This document shows, one piece after another, positions 53,392 to 62,800 of a stretch of DNA of 64,000 nt. The stretch is from positions 1 through 64,000 of the forward strand of contig NZ_JNFC01000072.1 of NCBI RefSeq assembly GCF_000756385.1, given 5' to 3'. The notes under the pieces are model-generated. The model was not told the origin of the DNA and made no database searches. It was given only the letters and a program-made list of their open reading frames with translations. The translations under genes were made by a program, and so were the position numbers. How positions within the stretch are numbered: position 1 is the stretch's first letter; every line of letters starts with the position of its first letter. The DNA comes from Sphingopyxis sp. LC363. Lineage in GTDB: Bacteria > Pseudomonadota > Alphaproteobacteria > Sphingomonadales > Sphingomonadaceae.

Positions 53392-53966
53392 CTGTCTGCC
53401 TGTCCTTCCATCCACGCCGCGAGCGTCCGGTCGCTATGGCCCGCGACGATCTCGGCAAAGCCACCGGCGCTTTCGTCCTGCCCGAGCTTGAAGCTGTGCT
53501 CGGCCGAGCGGACATGCGCGCGAAAGGCGATGATCTGATCGATCATCTTGGCATAGCGCGGCCCGAGGTTCGCTGTCGACCAGGTGCCGTCTTCCATCTT
53601 CGCGACGAGCCGCTCGATGGCCTCCTTGGTTTCGCCCTCGACGAACTCGATGTCGACCGTGAAGCGCAGCACGGCATAGTTCCACGTCGGCGCCCAGTCG
53701 GGCTTCGACAGCAAGGCCGTCGGGACATAGGCCTGGGGTCCGGTGAACAGGATCAGCCCGCGCGGGTCGGTGCGGAAATCGGCGACGAGCGGGTTGCGCC
53801 GCGCGCAGTGACCGAACAGCGCCGTCACCGCTCCGTTCGCGTCGGTCTCGGCGATCAGCGGCAGCGGGCTCGCGTGAAAATCGCGCGAGACGAGCCACGC
53901 GAGCGGATAGCCGGCGATCAGCCGGCCGACGTCGGCGGCGTCGCGCGGATCGTAGAGCGAGGTCAT
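53388..53966 (-). CDS. PaiB-family FMN-binding protein
   Basis: A 192-residue protein of the PaiB type, a split-barrel FMN-binding fold. The start MTSLYDPRDAADVGRLIAGYPLAWLVS and the PLPLIAE, RNPLVADF and ILFTGPQAYV blocks are characteristic. In Bacillus subtilis paiB is paired with paiA, a polyamine acetyltransferase, and affects sporulation and protease gene expression. Here it is coupled instead to a polyamine-deacetylase-like gene (four-base overlap) and to an upstream esterase-like gene (four-base overlap). Confidence 0.88.
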   Translation of the reverse strand: MTSLYDPRDAADVGRLIAGYPLAWLVSRDFHASPLPLIAETDANGAVTALFGHCARRNPLVADFRTDPRGLILFTGPQAYVPTALLSKPDWAPTWNYAVLRFTVDIEFVEGETKEAIERLVAKMEDGTWSTANLGPRYAKMIDQIIAFRAHVRSAEHSFKLGQDESAGGFAEIVAGHSDRTLAAWMEGQADR

Positions 53967-54919
53967 ATTTTCAGCGTATCACGGATCCACGCCGCCTGCT
54001 CGTCGAGCGCGCGGTTCGCGAGCGGCGCGATCGACATGGCTTCGAGGAAGCTGTGCGTCGCACCCCCGTAGGTGACGGTACGGGTCGGGACGCCGGCTTC
54101 TTCGAGCTTGCGGGCGAAGGCGTCGTTGCAATCGACGAGGATGTCGCATTCGGCGATCGCCAGGAACGCGGGCGGGAGCCCGGTCAGGTCGGCGCGCAGC
54201 GGCGCGACGAGCGGGTCGGCGAGCTGCTCGGGCCCGTCGATATAGGCGGCCCAAAAGGCATCCATCTCGTCGGCCTCGAGCGAATAATCGCCCGCGCCGA
54301 AGCGTGCATAGCTGGATGTGCGTTCGGGCGCGAAGGCGCCGTAATTGAGCAACATTGCGGCGGGCAGCGGGCGTCCGCGCTGGCGTTGCAGCAGGCAGGT
54401 CGCGACCGACAGATTGGCGCCAGCCGAATCGCCGCCGATGAGCACGCGGTCCGCGTCGAGGTTCAGCGCGTCGGCCTCCGCACCGATCCAGTCGAGCGCG
54501 GCGGCGCATTGCTCGAGCGCGACAGGGAATTTGCTTTCGGGCGACAGGCTGTAATCGATCCCGATCACCGCTATTCGCGCGCGCGCCGCATATTCGCGCA
54601 TCAGCCGGTCGTGGGTGTCGATGCTGAACAACATCCAGCCGCCGCCATGGATATAGAGCATGACGGGGAGCTTTTCGTCCGCGACCGGACAGTGGAGGCG
54701 CAGGCGGACGCCTCCCATATCCATTTCGCGGGTCTCTGCCATTATCGGGCCACCCTCGCGCCACGGCCGGCGCACGCGTTCGGCGACCGCGCGGCGCAGC
54801 GCCATGCTTGCACCGGCCGGAGCTGCATGTTCGGCATAGGCGGCGTTGATCGCATCGACGAAGCGGCGGATGTCGGGGTCGGCCATGTCGTCCTGCATGG
54901 CACTCAAGCCCTTTGACAT
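53963..54919 (-). CDS. Alpha/beta hydrolase, hormone-sensitive-lipase family
   Basis: A 318-residue carboxylesterase-type enzyme. The oxyanion-hole motif is HGGGW (91-95), the nucleophile is in GDSAG (S165), an aspartate is in AECDILVD, and the histidine is in GGATHSFLEA near the C-terminus. The substrate is unknown; short-chain esters are usual. The ATG at 54919 has GAGGA 12-16 bases upstream; an internal ATG at 54898 is an alternative. It is the first gene of the operon with the PaiB-like and deacetylase-like genes, and is divergent from an AraC regulator. Confidence 0.87.
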   Translation of the reverse strand: MSKGLSAMQDDMADPDIRRFVDAINAAYAEHAAPAGASMALRRAVAERVRRPWREGGPIMAETREMDMGGVRLRLHCPVADEKLPVMLYIHGGGWMLFSIDTHDRLMREYAARARIAVIGIDYSLSPESKFPVALEQCAAALDWIGAEADALNLDADRVLIGGDSAGANLSVATCLLQRQRGRPLPAAMLLNYGAFAPERTSSYARFGAGDYSLEADEMDAFWAAYIDGPEQLADPLVAPLRADLTGLPPAFLAIAECDILVDCNDAFARKLEEAGVPTRTVTYGGATHSFLEAMSIAPLANRALDEQAAWIRDTLKI

Positions 54920-55095
54920 GATTGGTATATCCTCTCGAAACGATCCTTTGATCGTCTGATAGCTTTTACAGGCTCGCTTCTATCGCCCAAACGGGCCAAT
55001 CACCGCACGGGACAGGCCAGTGGAGGCTGCGCGGCTGGTCAGCGCGGCGTTCGGCCTATATGGCGTATTTGTCCAATATCTGCGAGGATCGGGCC

Positions 55096-55854
55096 ATGAA
55101 GCATAGTGTCGATGTCCTGACAGCCGGCCGGCCGGTGATGGCGCTGCAGGATGAATATCCCGCGGGCTTCGTCGACCCGATGCACAGCCACGACCATATC
55201 CAGATCCTCTATGCCTCGGCCGGGGTGATGTCGGTGCGCACGCCCGAGACGAGCTTCGTGATCCCGCCGCAGCGTGCGGTATGGCTGCCCGCGGGCACGC
55301 GGCACGAGGTCGCGTGCCGCGGCCCGGTGTCGCTGCGCACGCTCTATCTGCCGTGCGCGGGGCACGAGCATGAGAAGCAATGCCGCGTGTTCGAGGTGTC
55401 GAACCTCGTCAAATCGCTGATCCTCGAGGTCGTCGATTTTCCGGCGCTCTATGATGTCGACGGGCGCGAAGGGCGGATCATCGCGCTGCTGCTCGACGAG
55501 ATCGCCCGGATGCCCAACGCGCCCTATCAGGTGTCGATGCCGTCGAATCCGCGGCTGCTGCGCGTCTGCAACGCGATCATCGCCGACCCGGCCGACCCGC
55601 GCGACATCGACGACTGGGCGGCGCTCGCGGCGATGGGGCGGCGCACCTTCACGCGCAGCTTCAAGCAGGAAACGGGAATGGGGCTCGCCGTCTGGCGGCA
55701 GCAGGTGCGGCTGATGGAAGCGCTGTCGCTGCTCGCGGCGGGCGCGTCGATCACGCAGGTCACCTATGATGTCGGTTATGACAGCCCCAGCGGGTTCGCC
55801 GCGATGTTCCGCCGCGCCTTCGGCGTCCCGCCGAGCCAGTATCTGAAGCATTGA
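55096..55854 (+). CDS. AraC family transcriptional regulator with cupin sensor
   Basis: A 252-residue regulator. The N-terminal cupin half carries DPMHSHDHIQILY and FVIPPQRAVWLPAGTRHEV. The C-terminal double helix-turn-helix includes MGRRTFTRSFKQETGMG and ITQVTYDVGYDSPSGFAAMFRRAFG. I chose the ATG at 55096 because GAGGA lies seven bases before it; an upstream ATG at 55060 has none. It is transcribed away from the esterase-PaiB-deacetylase operon across a 176-base gap, so that operon is its likely target, by position. Confidence 0.88.
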   Translation: MKHSVDVLTAGRPVMALQDEYPAGFVDPMHSHDHIQILYASAGVMSVRTPETSFVIPPQRAVWLPAGTRHEVACRGPVSLRTLYLPCAGHEHEKQCRVFEVSNLVKSLILEVVDFPALYDVDGREGRIIALLLDEIARMPNAPYQVSMPSNPRLLRVCNAIIADPADPRDIDDWAALAAMGRRTFTRSFKQETGMGLAVWRQQVRLMEALSLLAAGASITQVTYDVGYDSPSGFAAMFRRAFGVPPSQYLKH

Positions 55855-55911
55855 GGGCGATCGCGCTAGATTGAAACACTGCCTTCCTTATCTCGTCAAT
55901 AGGATCGCGCT

Positions 55912-56325
55912 CTATCCGGTGCGGGTCCAGATCTTGGTGCGGCAGAAAAAGGCGATGCAGCCCTTGAGCTCGAGTTTGCCGTTGGGAAGCAGTTTGAGCC
56001 GGCCGTTCGCGGCGCCATCGCCGGTTTCCGGGTCGTAAACGGGGCCGCCCTTCCATTCGGTCGGGCCGCCGGTGAAGCCGTTGAGGACGACGAGGCCCTT
56101 GATTTTGCGCTGGCGCAGCTCGGGGTCCGAATTGCGCACGTCGCGGAGGTCGGGGTTGGCGCGCAGGCGTTTGGCGTCGACCACCTTGCCGCACAGCGCC
56201 TTGCCGCAGCGATAGATTTCGACGCGCCCGCCCTCACTGCCCGTCGCCCAGACGCCGGTGATGTCGGCCGCGGCGGCGGGCGTAGCGAATGCGGCGGCGG
56301 CGAGAAGGATGAGCGCCCGCCTCAT
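55912..56325 (-). CDS. DUF2147 secreted protein
   Basis: A 137-residue protein with a signal peptide (MRRALILLAAAAFATPAAA). A DUF2147 domain follows: DITGVWATGSEGGRVEIYRC, LCGKVV, VLNGFTGGPTEWKGGPVYDPETG, and the final GCIAFFCRTKIWTR. The family is small, lipocalin-like and periplasmic, with no proven function. Cysteines C40, C45, C123 and C128 could form disulfides. It overlaps the upstream PF10118 gene by four bases (ATGA). Confidence 0.87.
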   Translation of the reverse strand: MRRALILLAAAAFATPAAAADITGVWATGSEGGRVEIYRCGKALCGKVVDAKRLRANPDLRDVRNSDPELRQRKIKGLVVLNGFTGGPTEWKGGPVYDPETGDGAANGRLKLLPNGKLELKGCIAFFCRTKIWTRTG

Positions 56326-57179
56326 GCGGCCAGCTCCTTCGCCTTGCCGCCTTCGAGCAGGCGGAGCGCCTCTTCGAGCAATGGCCGGTCGTCGAGCTCC
56401 CACGGATGGAACCCCGGCTTCATATAGGTGAAGACGCCGCGCAGCAGCGCGCGCATCAGCCCGTCGCGGCCATAGAGCCATGCCAGCAGACCTTTCCATG
56501 TCGCCCAATTGTTGTGGCTGTCCTGCGCGAGCAGGTCGGCGGTGTTGCGGAAGATAACATAGTGGAAGCGCATCGTCGTCACGCACATCACCGTGCTGCG
56601 CTTCAGCCAACGGCGCAGCGGGGTCATCGTCCGCGCGGCGTGGAGATAGGTGTCGAAGGCGACGGCCTTATGCTCGATCTCCTCGATCGCGTGCCAGCGC
56701 CACAGCTGCCGCGCCTCTTCGGCCGCGCCGCCCAGATGGACGGGGTTGGCGAGGGCATCGTGCGCGAGCGTCGCGGTGAAATGTTCGAGCGCGCAGGTCG
56801 CGGCGAGTTGTTGGATCGGCGAGCGGCGCTTGACCCAGGCGATCGTCCGGCGCGCGCGATCCTCGGCCGACGCGATGTCGAAGCCCGCGTCCTCGGCCTG
56901 GCGGTTGAACACGACATGTTCGCGGCTGTGCATCGATTCCTGATAGAGGAAATCGTCGATCTGGCCGCGCAGCGGCTGGGGCGTGCCCTCGCGATAATGG
57001 CGCACCGAAGTCATGAAGAATTTCTCGCCGACCGGGAAGGTCGACGACAGCGCGTTGAAAAAGGCGGTGCGGCCGGGGTCGCCGCTGTGCCACCAGCGCG
57101 GCGGCGGCGTCTCGCGCCCGAATTTGAGGTCGCGCTTTTCGATCCGGATGTCGTCGGGGGTGCGGAGGGGGATGGTCAT
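56322..57179 (-). CDS. PF10118-type predicted metal-dependent hydrolase
   Basis: A 285-residue protein of the PF10118 family. It is largely helical, with metal-ligand-like blocks FLYQESMHSREHVVFN, ALEHFTATLAHD and WHAIEEIEHKAVAFD that look like a di-iron or other metal site. The family is annotated as metal-dependent hydrolase, but activity is not well shown. The first gene of a two-gene operon with DUF2147, it is divergent from a TetR regulator; the shared 161-base gap contains an AT-rich patch near 57210-57235. Confidence 0.85.
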   Translation of the reverse strand: MTIPLRTPDDIRIEKRDLKFGRETPPPRWWHSGDPGRTAFFNALSSTFPVGEKFFMTSVRHYREGTPQPLRGQIDDFLYQESMHSREHVVFNRQAEDAGFDIASAEDRARRTIAWVKRRSPIQQLAATCALEHFTATLAHDALANPVHLGGAAEEARQLWRWHAIEEIEHKAVAFDTYLHAARTMTPLRRWLKRSTVMCVTTMRFHYVIFRNTADLLAQDSHNNWATWKGLLAWLYGRDGLMRALLRGVFTYMKPGFHPWELDDRPLLEEALRLLEGGKAKELAA

Positions 57180-57204
57180 CGTGCAACCTTTCTGCGATCA
57201 AAGT

Positions 57205-57236
57205 TACATTAACATCAATGTATATATCATGTGATT
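57205..57236. promoter_or_regulatory. AT-rich patch in the divergent PF10118/TetR gap
   Basis: ATGTATATATCAT lies within an otherwise GC-rich region and forms a short imperfect palindrome around TATATA. It is placed between the PF10118 start and the TetR start, where a TetR operator or promoter would be expected. It is only suggestive. Confidence 0.35.
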
Positions 57237-57340
57237 TCCGAAACGGCAAGCGGGACGATGAGGGTGACAATCCGCCGCTTTCGGGTAAGGCTTTTGAAGC
57301 GAAGGCCGTCGCGGGGCGCGGGGCCGCAAGGAAATTGTGC

Positions 57341-57967
57341 ATGTACAAGCAAGCGCGGCCGCACCAGAAACGGCGCAAGCGTTCGGGGGCCGAGGTTCGC
57401 GAGGAGGGGTTGGCGGCGGCACGCGGGCTGCTCCTCGATCGCGGGCCCGCCGCGGTGACGCTCGCCAATGTGGGGCAGGCGATCGGCATGTCGCACGCCA
57501 ATGTGCTCCATCATTTCGGCTCGGCGGCGGGGCTGCAGTCGGCGCTGATGGAATCGATGGTGCGCGACCTGACCGACGCGCTCGGCAATGTCGTCGAACT
57601 CATGAAAACCGACAGCGCCGCGCCGCGCGCGGTGGCCGACCGCGTGTTCGACGCTTTCGACAAGGGCGGCGCGGGGCCGCTCGCGGCGTGGATCATCCTG
57701 TCGGGCGACGTCGAACATCTCGAACCCGTGCGCGCCGCGGTGCGCGCGCTGGTCGAGGCGATTGTCGGCCAGTCGACCGACGAAGCCGCACCCGACCGGG
57801 TGCGCGCGGCGGTGCTGATGATGGCGGTGACCGCTTTCGGCGACGCCGTCATCGGACCGCATGTTCGCGATATGCTCGACCAGCCCGACGACGCGATGCG
57901 CGACCTGATCGCGCGTATCCTGCCGCTGTTCCTGATTCCGACGGGAATTCCCCCCGCTGCGGCCTGA
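57341..57967 (+). CDS. TetR family transcriptional regulator
   Basis: A 208-residue regulator. The helix-turn-helix region covers VREEGLAAARGLLLDRGPAAV through VTLANVGQAIGMSHANVLHHF (listed as separate parts). The rest is a helical ligand-binding domain. I chose the ATG at 57341 because AAGGA lies upstream at good distance; a frame extension to 57218 crosses the promoter region. It is divergent from the PF10118-DUF2147 pair, which it may control. It converges with FecR, six bases between stops. Confidence 0.87.
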   Translation: MYKQARPHQKRRKRSGAEVREEGLAAARGLLLDRGPAAVTLANVGQAIGMSHANVLHHFGSAAGLQSALMESMVRDLTDALGNVVELMKTDSAAPRAVADRVFDAFDKGGAGPLAAWIILSGDVEHLEPVRAAVRALVEAIVGQSTDEAAPDRVRAAVLMMAVTAFGDAVIGPHVRDMLDQPDDAMRDLIARILPLFLIPTGIPPAAA

Positions 57968-57973
57968 CCGGCA

Positions 57974-58969
57974 CTACTCGTTTCCTGACAGGACAATCTG
58001 ATCGTCGGTCGTTGAGACCCGGCGCGCGATGCCGTTCAATTCCATCGCCTTGACAAAAGCGTCGACATCGCCCGCCTGAAACACGCCGACGACCTGCTTT
58101 TCGGGTATCTTGCCGTCCTTGAAGATGAGCTTTCGCGGCGAATAGCGATTCATTTCGGCTACCGCTTCGGACAAGGGGTCGCGCATGAAGATCAGGCGTC
58201 CCTCGGTCCAGCTCGTCTCTTTCGCGACATCGACGCGGCTGAGCGTCCAATTATGGTCGGCGCCGATGACGAGCTGGCCGCCGGGCACCATGTCGGTGCC
58301 GCTGCCCGACCCGGATTCCGTCTCCTCAACCCGCACTTTCCCCTCGGCGAGCGTGACGACCATGTTGCCATGCTCGAAGCTGACCTCGAAGGCGGTACCG
58401 ATCGCGCGCACGCTCTTCCCGCCGGCGTTTACGATAAAGGGTCGCGACGGATCGGGAGCCACGCGAAAGAAGGCGCGTCCGGCGACCAGATCGACCCGGC
58501 GCTCGCGCGGTGTTTCGTGTAGCCGCATTTCGGTTTCGGCATCGAGCGTCACGACCGAGCCTTCGGGAAGGGTGACGGTCGTCGTCTGGCCGACGCCGGT
58601 GCGGAACTGCTGAGCCTGTGTCGTGCCGAAGCCCGGAAAACCATCGAGATAGGCCATCCAACCGAGCGTGAAGACCAGCAGCAGCGAGGCCGCCAGCGCC
58701 AGATGTCGGCGCCAGCCGGGCCGCCGGTGTCCCGTTTCGCCATCGAGCGCAGGCGGTGCCAGCATTTCGGCTTCCTGTGGAATCGTTCCGGCGATCAGCC
58801 AGGCGCGCTCGACGAGCCGATAGGCGTCGCGATGGGCGTCGGACTGATCGAGCCAGTCGAGGAAGCGAAGCTCGTCGTCGACCGTCATGTCGCCCGACCG
58901 TTCGAGGTTGAACCATTGCACCGCCTCGGCGCGGAGCGCGGCGCGGGCGAAGGCGTCGTTGCCGCTCAC
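57974..58969 (-). CDS. FecR family anti-sigma/sigma regulator
   Basis: A 331-residue inner-membrane protein. The N-terminal DUF4880-like cytoplasmic domain reads AVQWFNLERSGDMTVDDELRF, one membrane helix spans about residues 88-108 (LALAASLLLVFTLGWMAYL), and the periplasmic FecR domain contains RTGVGQTTTVTLPEGSVV and PFIVNAGGKSVRAIGTAFEV. It ends with a secretin/TonB short-like fold (GVFQAGDVDAFVKAMELNGI). It would receive the signal from the STN-domain receptor at 59811 and release or activate the sigma factor. It overlaps the sigma-factor gene by four bases. Confidence 0.92.
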   Translation of the reverse strand: MSGNDAFARAALRAEAVQWFNLERSGDMTVDDELRFLDWLDQSDAHRDAYRLVERAWLIAGTIPQEAEMLAPPALDGETGHRRPGWRRHLALAASLLLVFTLGWMAYLDGFPGFGTTQAQQFRTGVGQTTTVTLPEGSVVTLDAETEMRLHETPRERRVDLVAGRAFFRVAPDPSRPFIVNAGGKSVRAIGTAFEVSFEHGNMVVTLAEGKVRVEETESGSGSGTDMVPGGQLVIGADHNWTLSRVDVAKETSWTEGRLIFMRDPLSEAVAEMNRYSPRKLIFKDGKIPEKQVVGVFQAGDVDAFVKAMELNGIARRVSTTDDQIVLSGNE

Positions 58970-59508
58970 AGGTCGGGCTCCATTTCTTCGACGATGCGCA
59001 CGAGCGCGCGGTGCATCAGCTCCTTCACCGCCTCCTTGGAAATGCCCATCCGCTGGGCAATCGCCTGATAGGTCAGATTTTCGAACCGGTGATATTGAAA
59101 GGCCTCGCGTGCGCGCGGCGGAAGATTCTGGATCGCCTCGAGCACGCGGCGATATTCCTGCTGGCCGATCACGATGCGTTCGGGCGACCGTTGCTCGGCG
59201 ATTTCGAGGCCGTCCTCGAACTCGTCGTGCAAAAGGCTCGCGCGCGCCTTTTGCCGGCGGTGCCGGCTGATCAGCGCGTTGCGCGCGGCGGTGAACAGAT
59301 AGCGTTCGACATTGTCGATCGGCGCGCTGAGCTGTGCCGATTGCAGGCGCAGGAAAACCTCCTGCACCAGATCATCGACATCGGCGTCGTCGGCGCGACG
59401 CCGGAAATAGCGGCGCAGGCCCGGGCCATAGGTCGCCATCCATGCGGCCAGATCCCGGTCCTGTTGCGGGACAGCCATCGTCAATAATGATCCTGACAAA
59501 ACAGGCAT
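58966..59508 (-). CDS. ECF sigma factor, FecI-like
   Basis: A 180-residue extracytoplasmic-function sigma factor. Region 2 is in DADVDDLVQEVFLRLQ and YLFTAARNALISRHRR, and region 4 in NLPPRAREAFQYHRFENLTYQAIAQRMGIS (listed as the family pattern, residues about 128-157). It directs RNA polymerase to receptor genes in iron- or sugar-sensing systems. The ATG at 59508 has GGGAG nine bases upstream; an ATG at 59478 is possible. The gene is coupled to FecR and divergent from the STN-type receptor. Confidence 0.92.
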   Translation of the reverse strand: MPVLSGSLLTMAVPQQDRDLAAWMATYGPGLRRYFRRRADDADVDDLVQEVFLRLQSAQLSAPIDNVERYLFTAARNALISRHRRQKARASLLHDEFEDGLEIAEQRSPERIVIGQQEYRRVLEAIQNLPPRAREAFQYHRFENLTYQAIAQRMGISKEAVKELMHRALVRIVEEMEPDL

Positions 59509-59810
59509 TGCGAGATGCTCCCAGCCCTACGCGTCATCCCGGCATCGTCCCCAAAACGGTCATTGCGGCTCCACTCTGTGCTGGAGTTAACAGGGTAGAC
59601 GCGGGAAATTCGCAAGAGGGGGGATAAAAACGCGCCCGCCGACTAATTTTCCTAACGACCCGTTCACCGGCGTAGATATTAACATTGTTGAAAATATTAT
59701 TCGACCGATCCCCCCATGTCTGAAAATGGGGCGTCTATCCGAATGGCGTCGCATCGAACGCCGGAACAGCGGGACATGAATCCCGCAGCACAGGGTGAGG
59801 GAGAGGGGAC
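59509..59810. other. Divergent promoter region of sigma factor and STN receptor
   Basis: A 302-base gap with a local drop in GC content (59640-59705). It contains a six-base hairpin CCCCAT/ATGGGG at 59712-59731 and a GGAAAT at 59604-59609, which could be the -35 of a FecI-type promoter. No -10 partner is convincing. No gene-like open frame is present. Confidence 0.5.
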
Positions 59811-62800
59811 ATGCGGGTTCGTGCATGCAATTTGCGCAAATTTCTGTTGAGTGGTGCGGCGATCGGCTGCCTGGCGTTGTCGGGCAATACGGCGCTGGCG
59901 CGCGAACATGTCACGAGTTACCGCATTCCGGCGCAGTCGCTCGACCGGGCCCTACGCGACTTCGGCGTGCAAAGCGGCGCGACGATCCTGGTCGATGCGG
60001 CGATCGTCAACGGCAAGCGCACCGCGGGCCACAGCAAGCGGTCCGACCCCGAAACGGCGCTGCGCGCGCTCTTGCTCGGCACCGGCCTCGGCTATCGCCG
60101 CGACGGCGACGTCTTTGTGGTGACGCGGGAGGGAAACGTAACCCCGCTCGCCGCCGGCGGTGAGATCGAGGACGATACTGAAATCGTCGTCACGGCGCAG
60201 AAGCGCGAAGAAAAGATCAGCGACGTGCCGATCGCGATCAGCGCCTTCACGCCGAAGGCGCTCGACGACCACAAGATCGAGAGCGGAGCCGAACTGGTGC
60301 GCGCGGTGCCCAACGTCAATTTCTCGAAAAGCAATTTCAGCGGCTATGACTTCACGATCCGCGGCATCGGGACCAAGGCGATTTCCGCATCGAACGACCC
60401 CGCCGTCGCGGTGAGCTTCAACAACACGCCGCTGATCCGCAACCGCCTTTTCGAAGCCGAATTTTTCGACCTCGAGCGCGTCGAGGTACTGCGCGGTCCG
60501 CAGGGCACCCTCTACGGCCGCAACGCGACCGCGGGCGTGGTCAACGTCATCCCGGCGCTTCCCGACGACAGTTTTGGAGGCGAAGTGAAGGCCGAGGCCG
60601 GCAGCTTCGAAACGCGGCGCCTGTCGGGGATGCTCAATGTGCCGATCACCGACACGCTGGCCGTCCGCGTCGCGGGCGCGATGACGAAGCGCGATGGCTT
60701 CGACTATAATACGTTCACGCAGCAGCGGATCAACGGCCGCGACCTGTGGTCGACGCGCGCATCGGTCCAGTGGGAGCCGAGCGACCGGTTCAAGGTCAAT
60801 GCGATCTGGCAGCATTTCGAGGAAGACGACAACCGCTCGCGCACCGGCAAACAGCTATGCACCACCGATCCCGGCGTGGCGCAGGTCGGCGATATCGCGG
60901 TGCCCGAATTCCTGCAGAGCCGGTTCAGCCAGGGGTGCCAGTCGGCGTCGCTCTATGGCGATGCCGCCTTTGGTGCGCCGAATGCGAAGGCGCTCGCTTA
61001 CGTCATGTTCCCCCAGATCAACATGAGTATGGGCCGGGATCCGACCGTTGCGACACGCCGCCCGCTCGTCTTTCCAATTCCTCGCAATTTCGATCCTTAT
61101 GGCGATGTCGTCCAATCGCGCGACTTGCGGGAGGTCGCGACGAGTTATGACCCCGTCTTCCGCGCCAAGAATGATGTGTTTCAGTTCAACATGGAACTAG
61201 GCCTTGGCGACGATCTGAAACTCGTTTCGCAGACCGCCTATGCGCGCGATCGCTATTATTCGTCGCAGGATTATAATCGCTTCGTCTCGGCGCCCGTTTT
61301 CAACGATTCGGCGGTGCTGGTTCAAAATTCGTCGGGCCCGCCCCAGCCGGTAACCGTTCCGGGGCCGACCCCGGGGGGTATCTTCACCGATCCGCAACTG
61401 GGGGCGTCGGATCGTATCCTGTCGGCCGATCTCAGCCGGTCGCGCAATCGCCAATGGACGCAGGAACTGCGGCTGCAATCCGCCTTCGACGGCCCGTTGA
61501 ACTTCAACATCGGCGCCAATTATCTCGATTTCAAATCGCAGGACGACTATTTCGTATACAACAACCTGTTCACCTTGATCGCCCAGTATAACTATAATGG
61601 CGCCAGGGAGGGCGGCGGCTCGATAACCCGCAACTGCGGCGAAGGAACGCCGACAGGCCGTGAATGCGTCTGGGTCGATCCCAATCCGATCGGCGAAGGA
61701 CCCGAGGACGGCCATAATTATTTCCGCAGCAAGAATCCGGTACGGACCAAATCGCAGGCGATATTCGGCGAGCTTTATTGGCAGGCGGCCGATGACCTGA
61801 AAATCACGCTGGGGCTGCGCTATACGCGTGACAAGAAGATCGCGACACCGGTCCCCAGCCAGTTGCTGCTCGGCGCGATCGAAAATGACCCCACGAGGGG
61901 TGGCCCAATCTCAGGCGGCACGATCAGCCGCGGTTTCCGCGAGTTTCCCGAAATCCGACAGAAATGGAACGCGGTGACCGGGCGGCTGGTCGTCGACTGG
62001 AAGCCCGACCTGTCCTTCACCGACGACACCCTCCTCTATGCCTCGGGATCGCGCGGCTACAAGGGCGGCGGCGCCAACCCGCCGCGCGCCGATATCGACC
62101 AGAAGGTGATTCAATATCAGCCGCTCCCCGAAACCTTCAAACCCGAATATGTGACGGCGTTCGAAATCGGGACGAAGAACAGCTTCGACGGCGGCCGGTT
62201 CACGCTCAACGCGGCCGCCTTCTTCAACGCCTATCAGGATTATCAGATTTCGCAGATCGTCGACCGCATCTCGCTCAACGAAAATTTCAGCGCCAAGACC
62301 TGGGGGCTCGAGCTCGAGACGGCGTGGCGGCCCTCGCGCAACTTCCGGCTCGACGCGACGCTCGGCCTGCTCGACACGCGGATCGACAAGGGCGCGAAGT
62401 CGATCGACGTGATGGACCGGACCCAGGGCAATCCCGACTGGATGCTGCTGCGGCCATGGCTTCAGGTTCCCTCCAACTGCATCGCGCCCAAAGCTCTCGT
62501 CGAACGGATATTGGATTTTGATCGGGTGCCCGAGGATTTCAAGCTGCTGATGCTCTCGGCGCTATGCGCCGGGTCCGCGCGTTACGGCACCTTCAATCCG
62601 GAGCTCCCGGGCGTTAATCCCGCGTTCCAGTTCGATCGGCTGCTGGGCTTCACCTATAATCCGCTGACCGATGCGCCGAACGGCGGGAAGGGCTTTTATG
62701 CCGACCTCGGCGGCAACGAGTTGCCCAACGCGCCGCATTATACGTTCAACATCGGCGCCCAATATAGCGTCTTCCTCGAAGGCGGCGACTGGGTGCTGAC

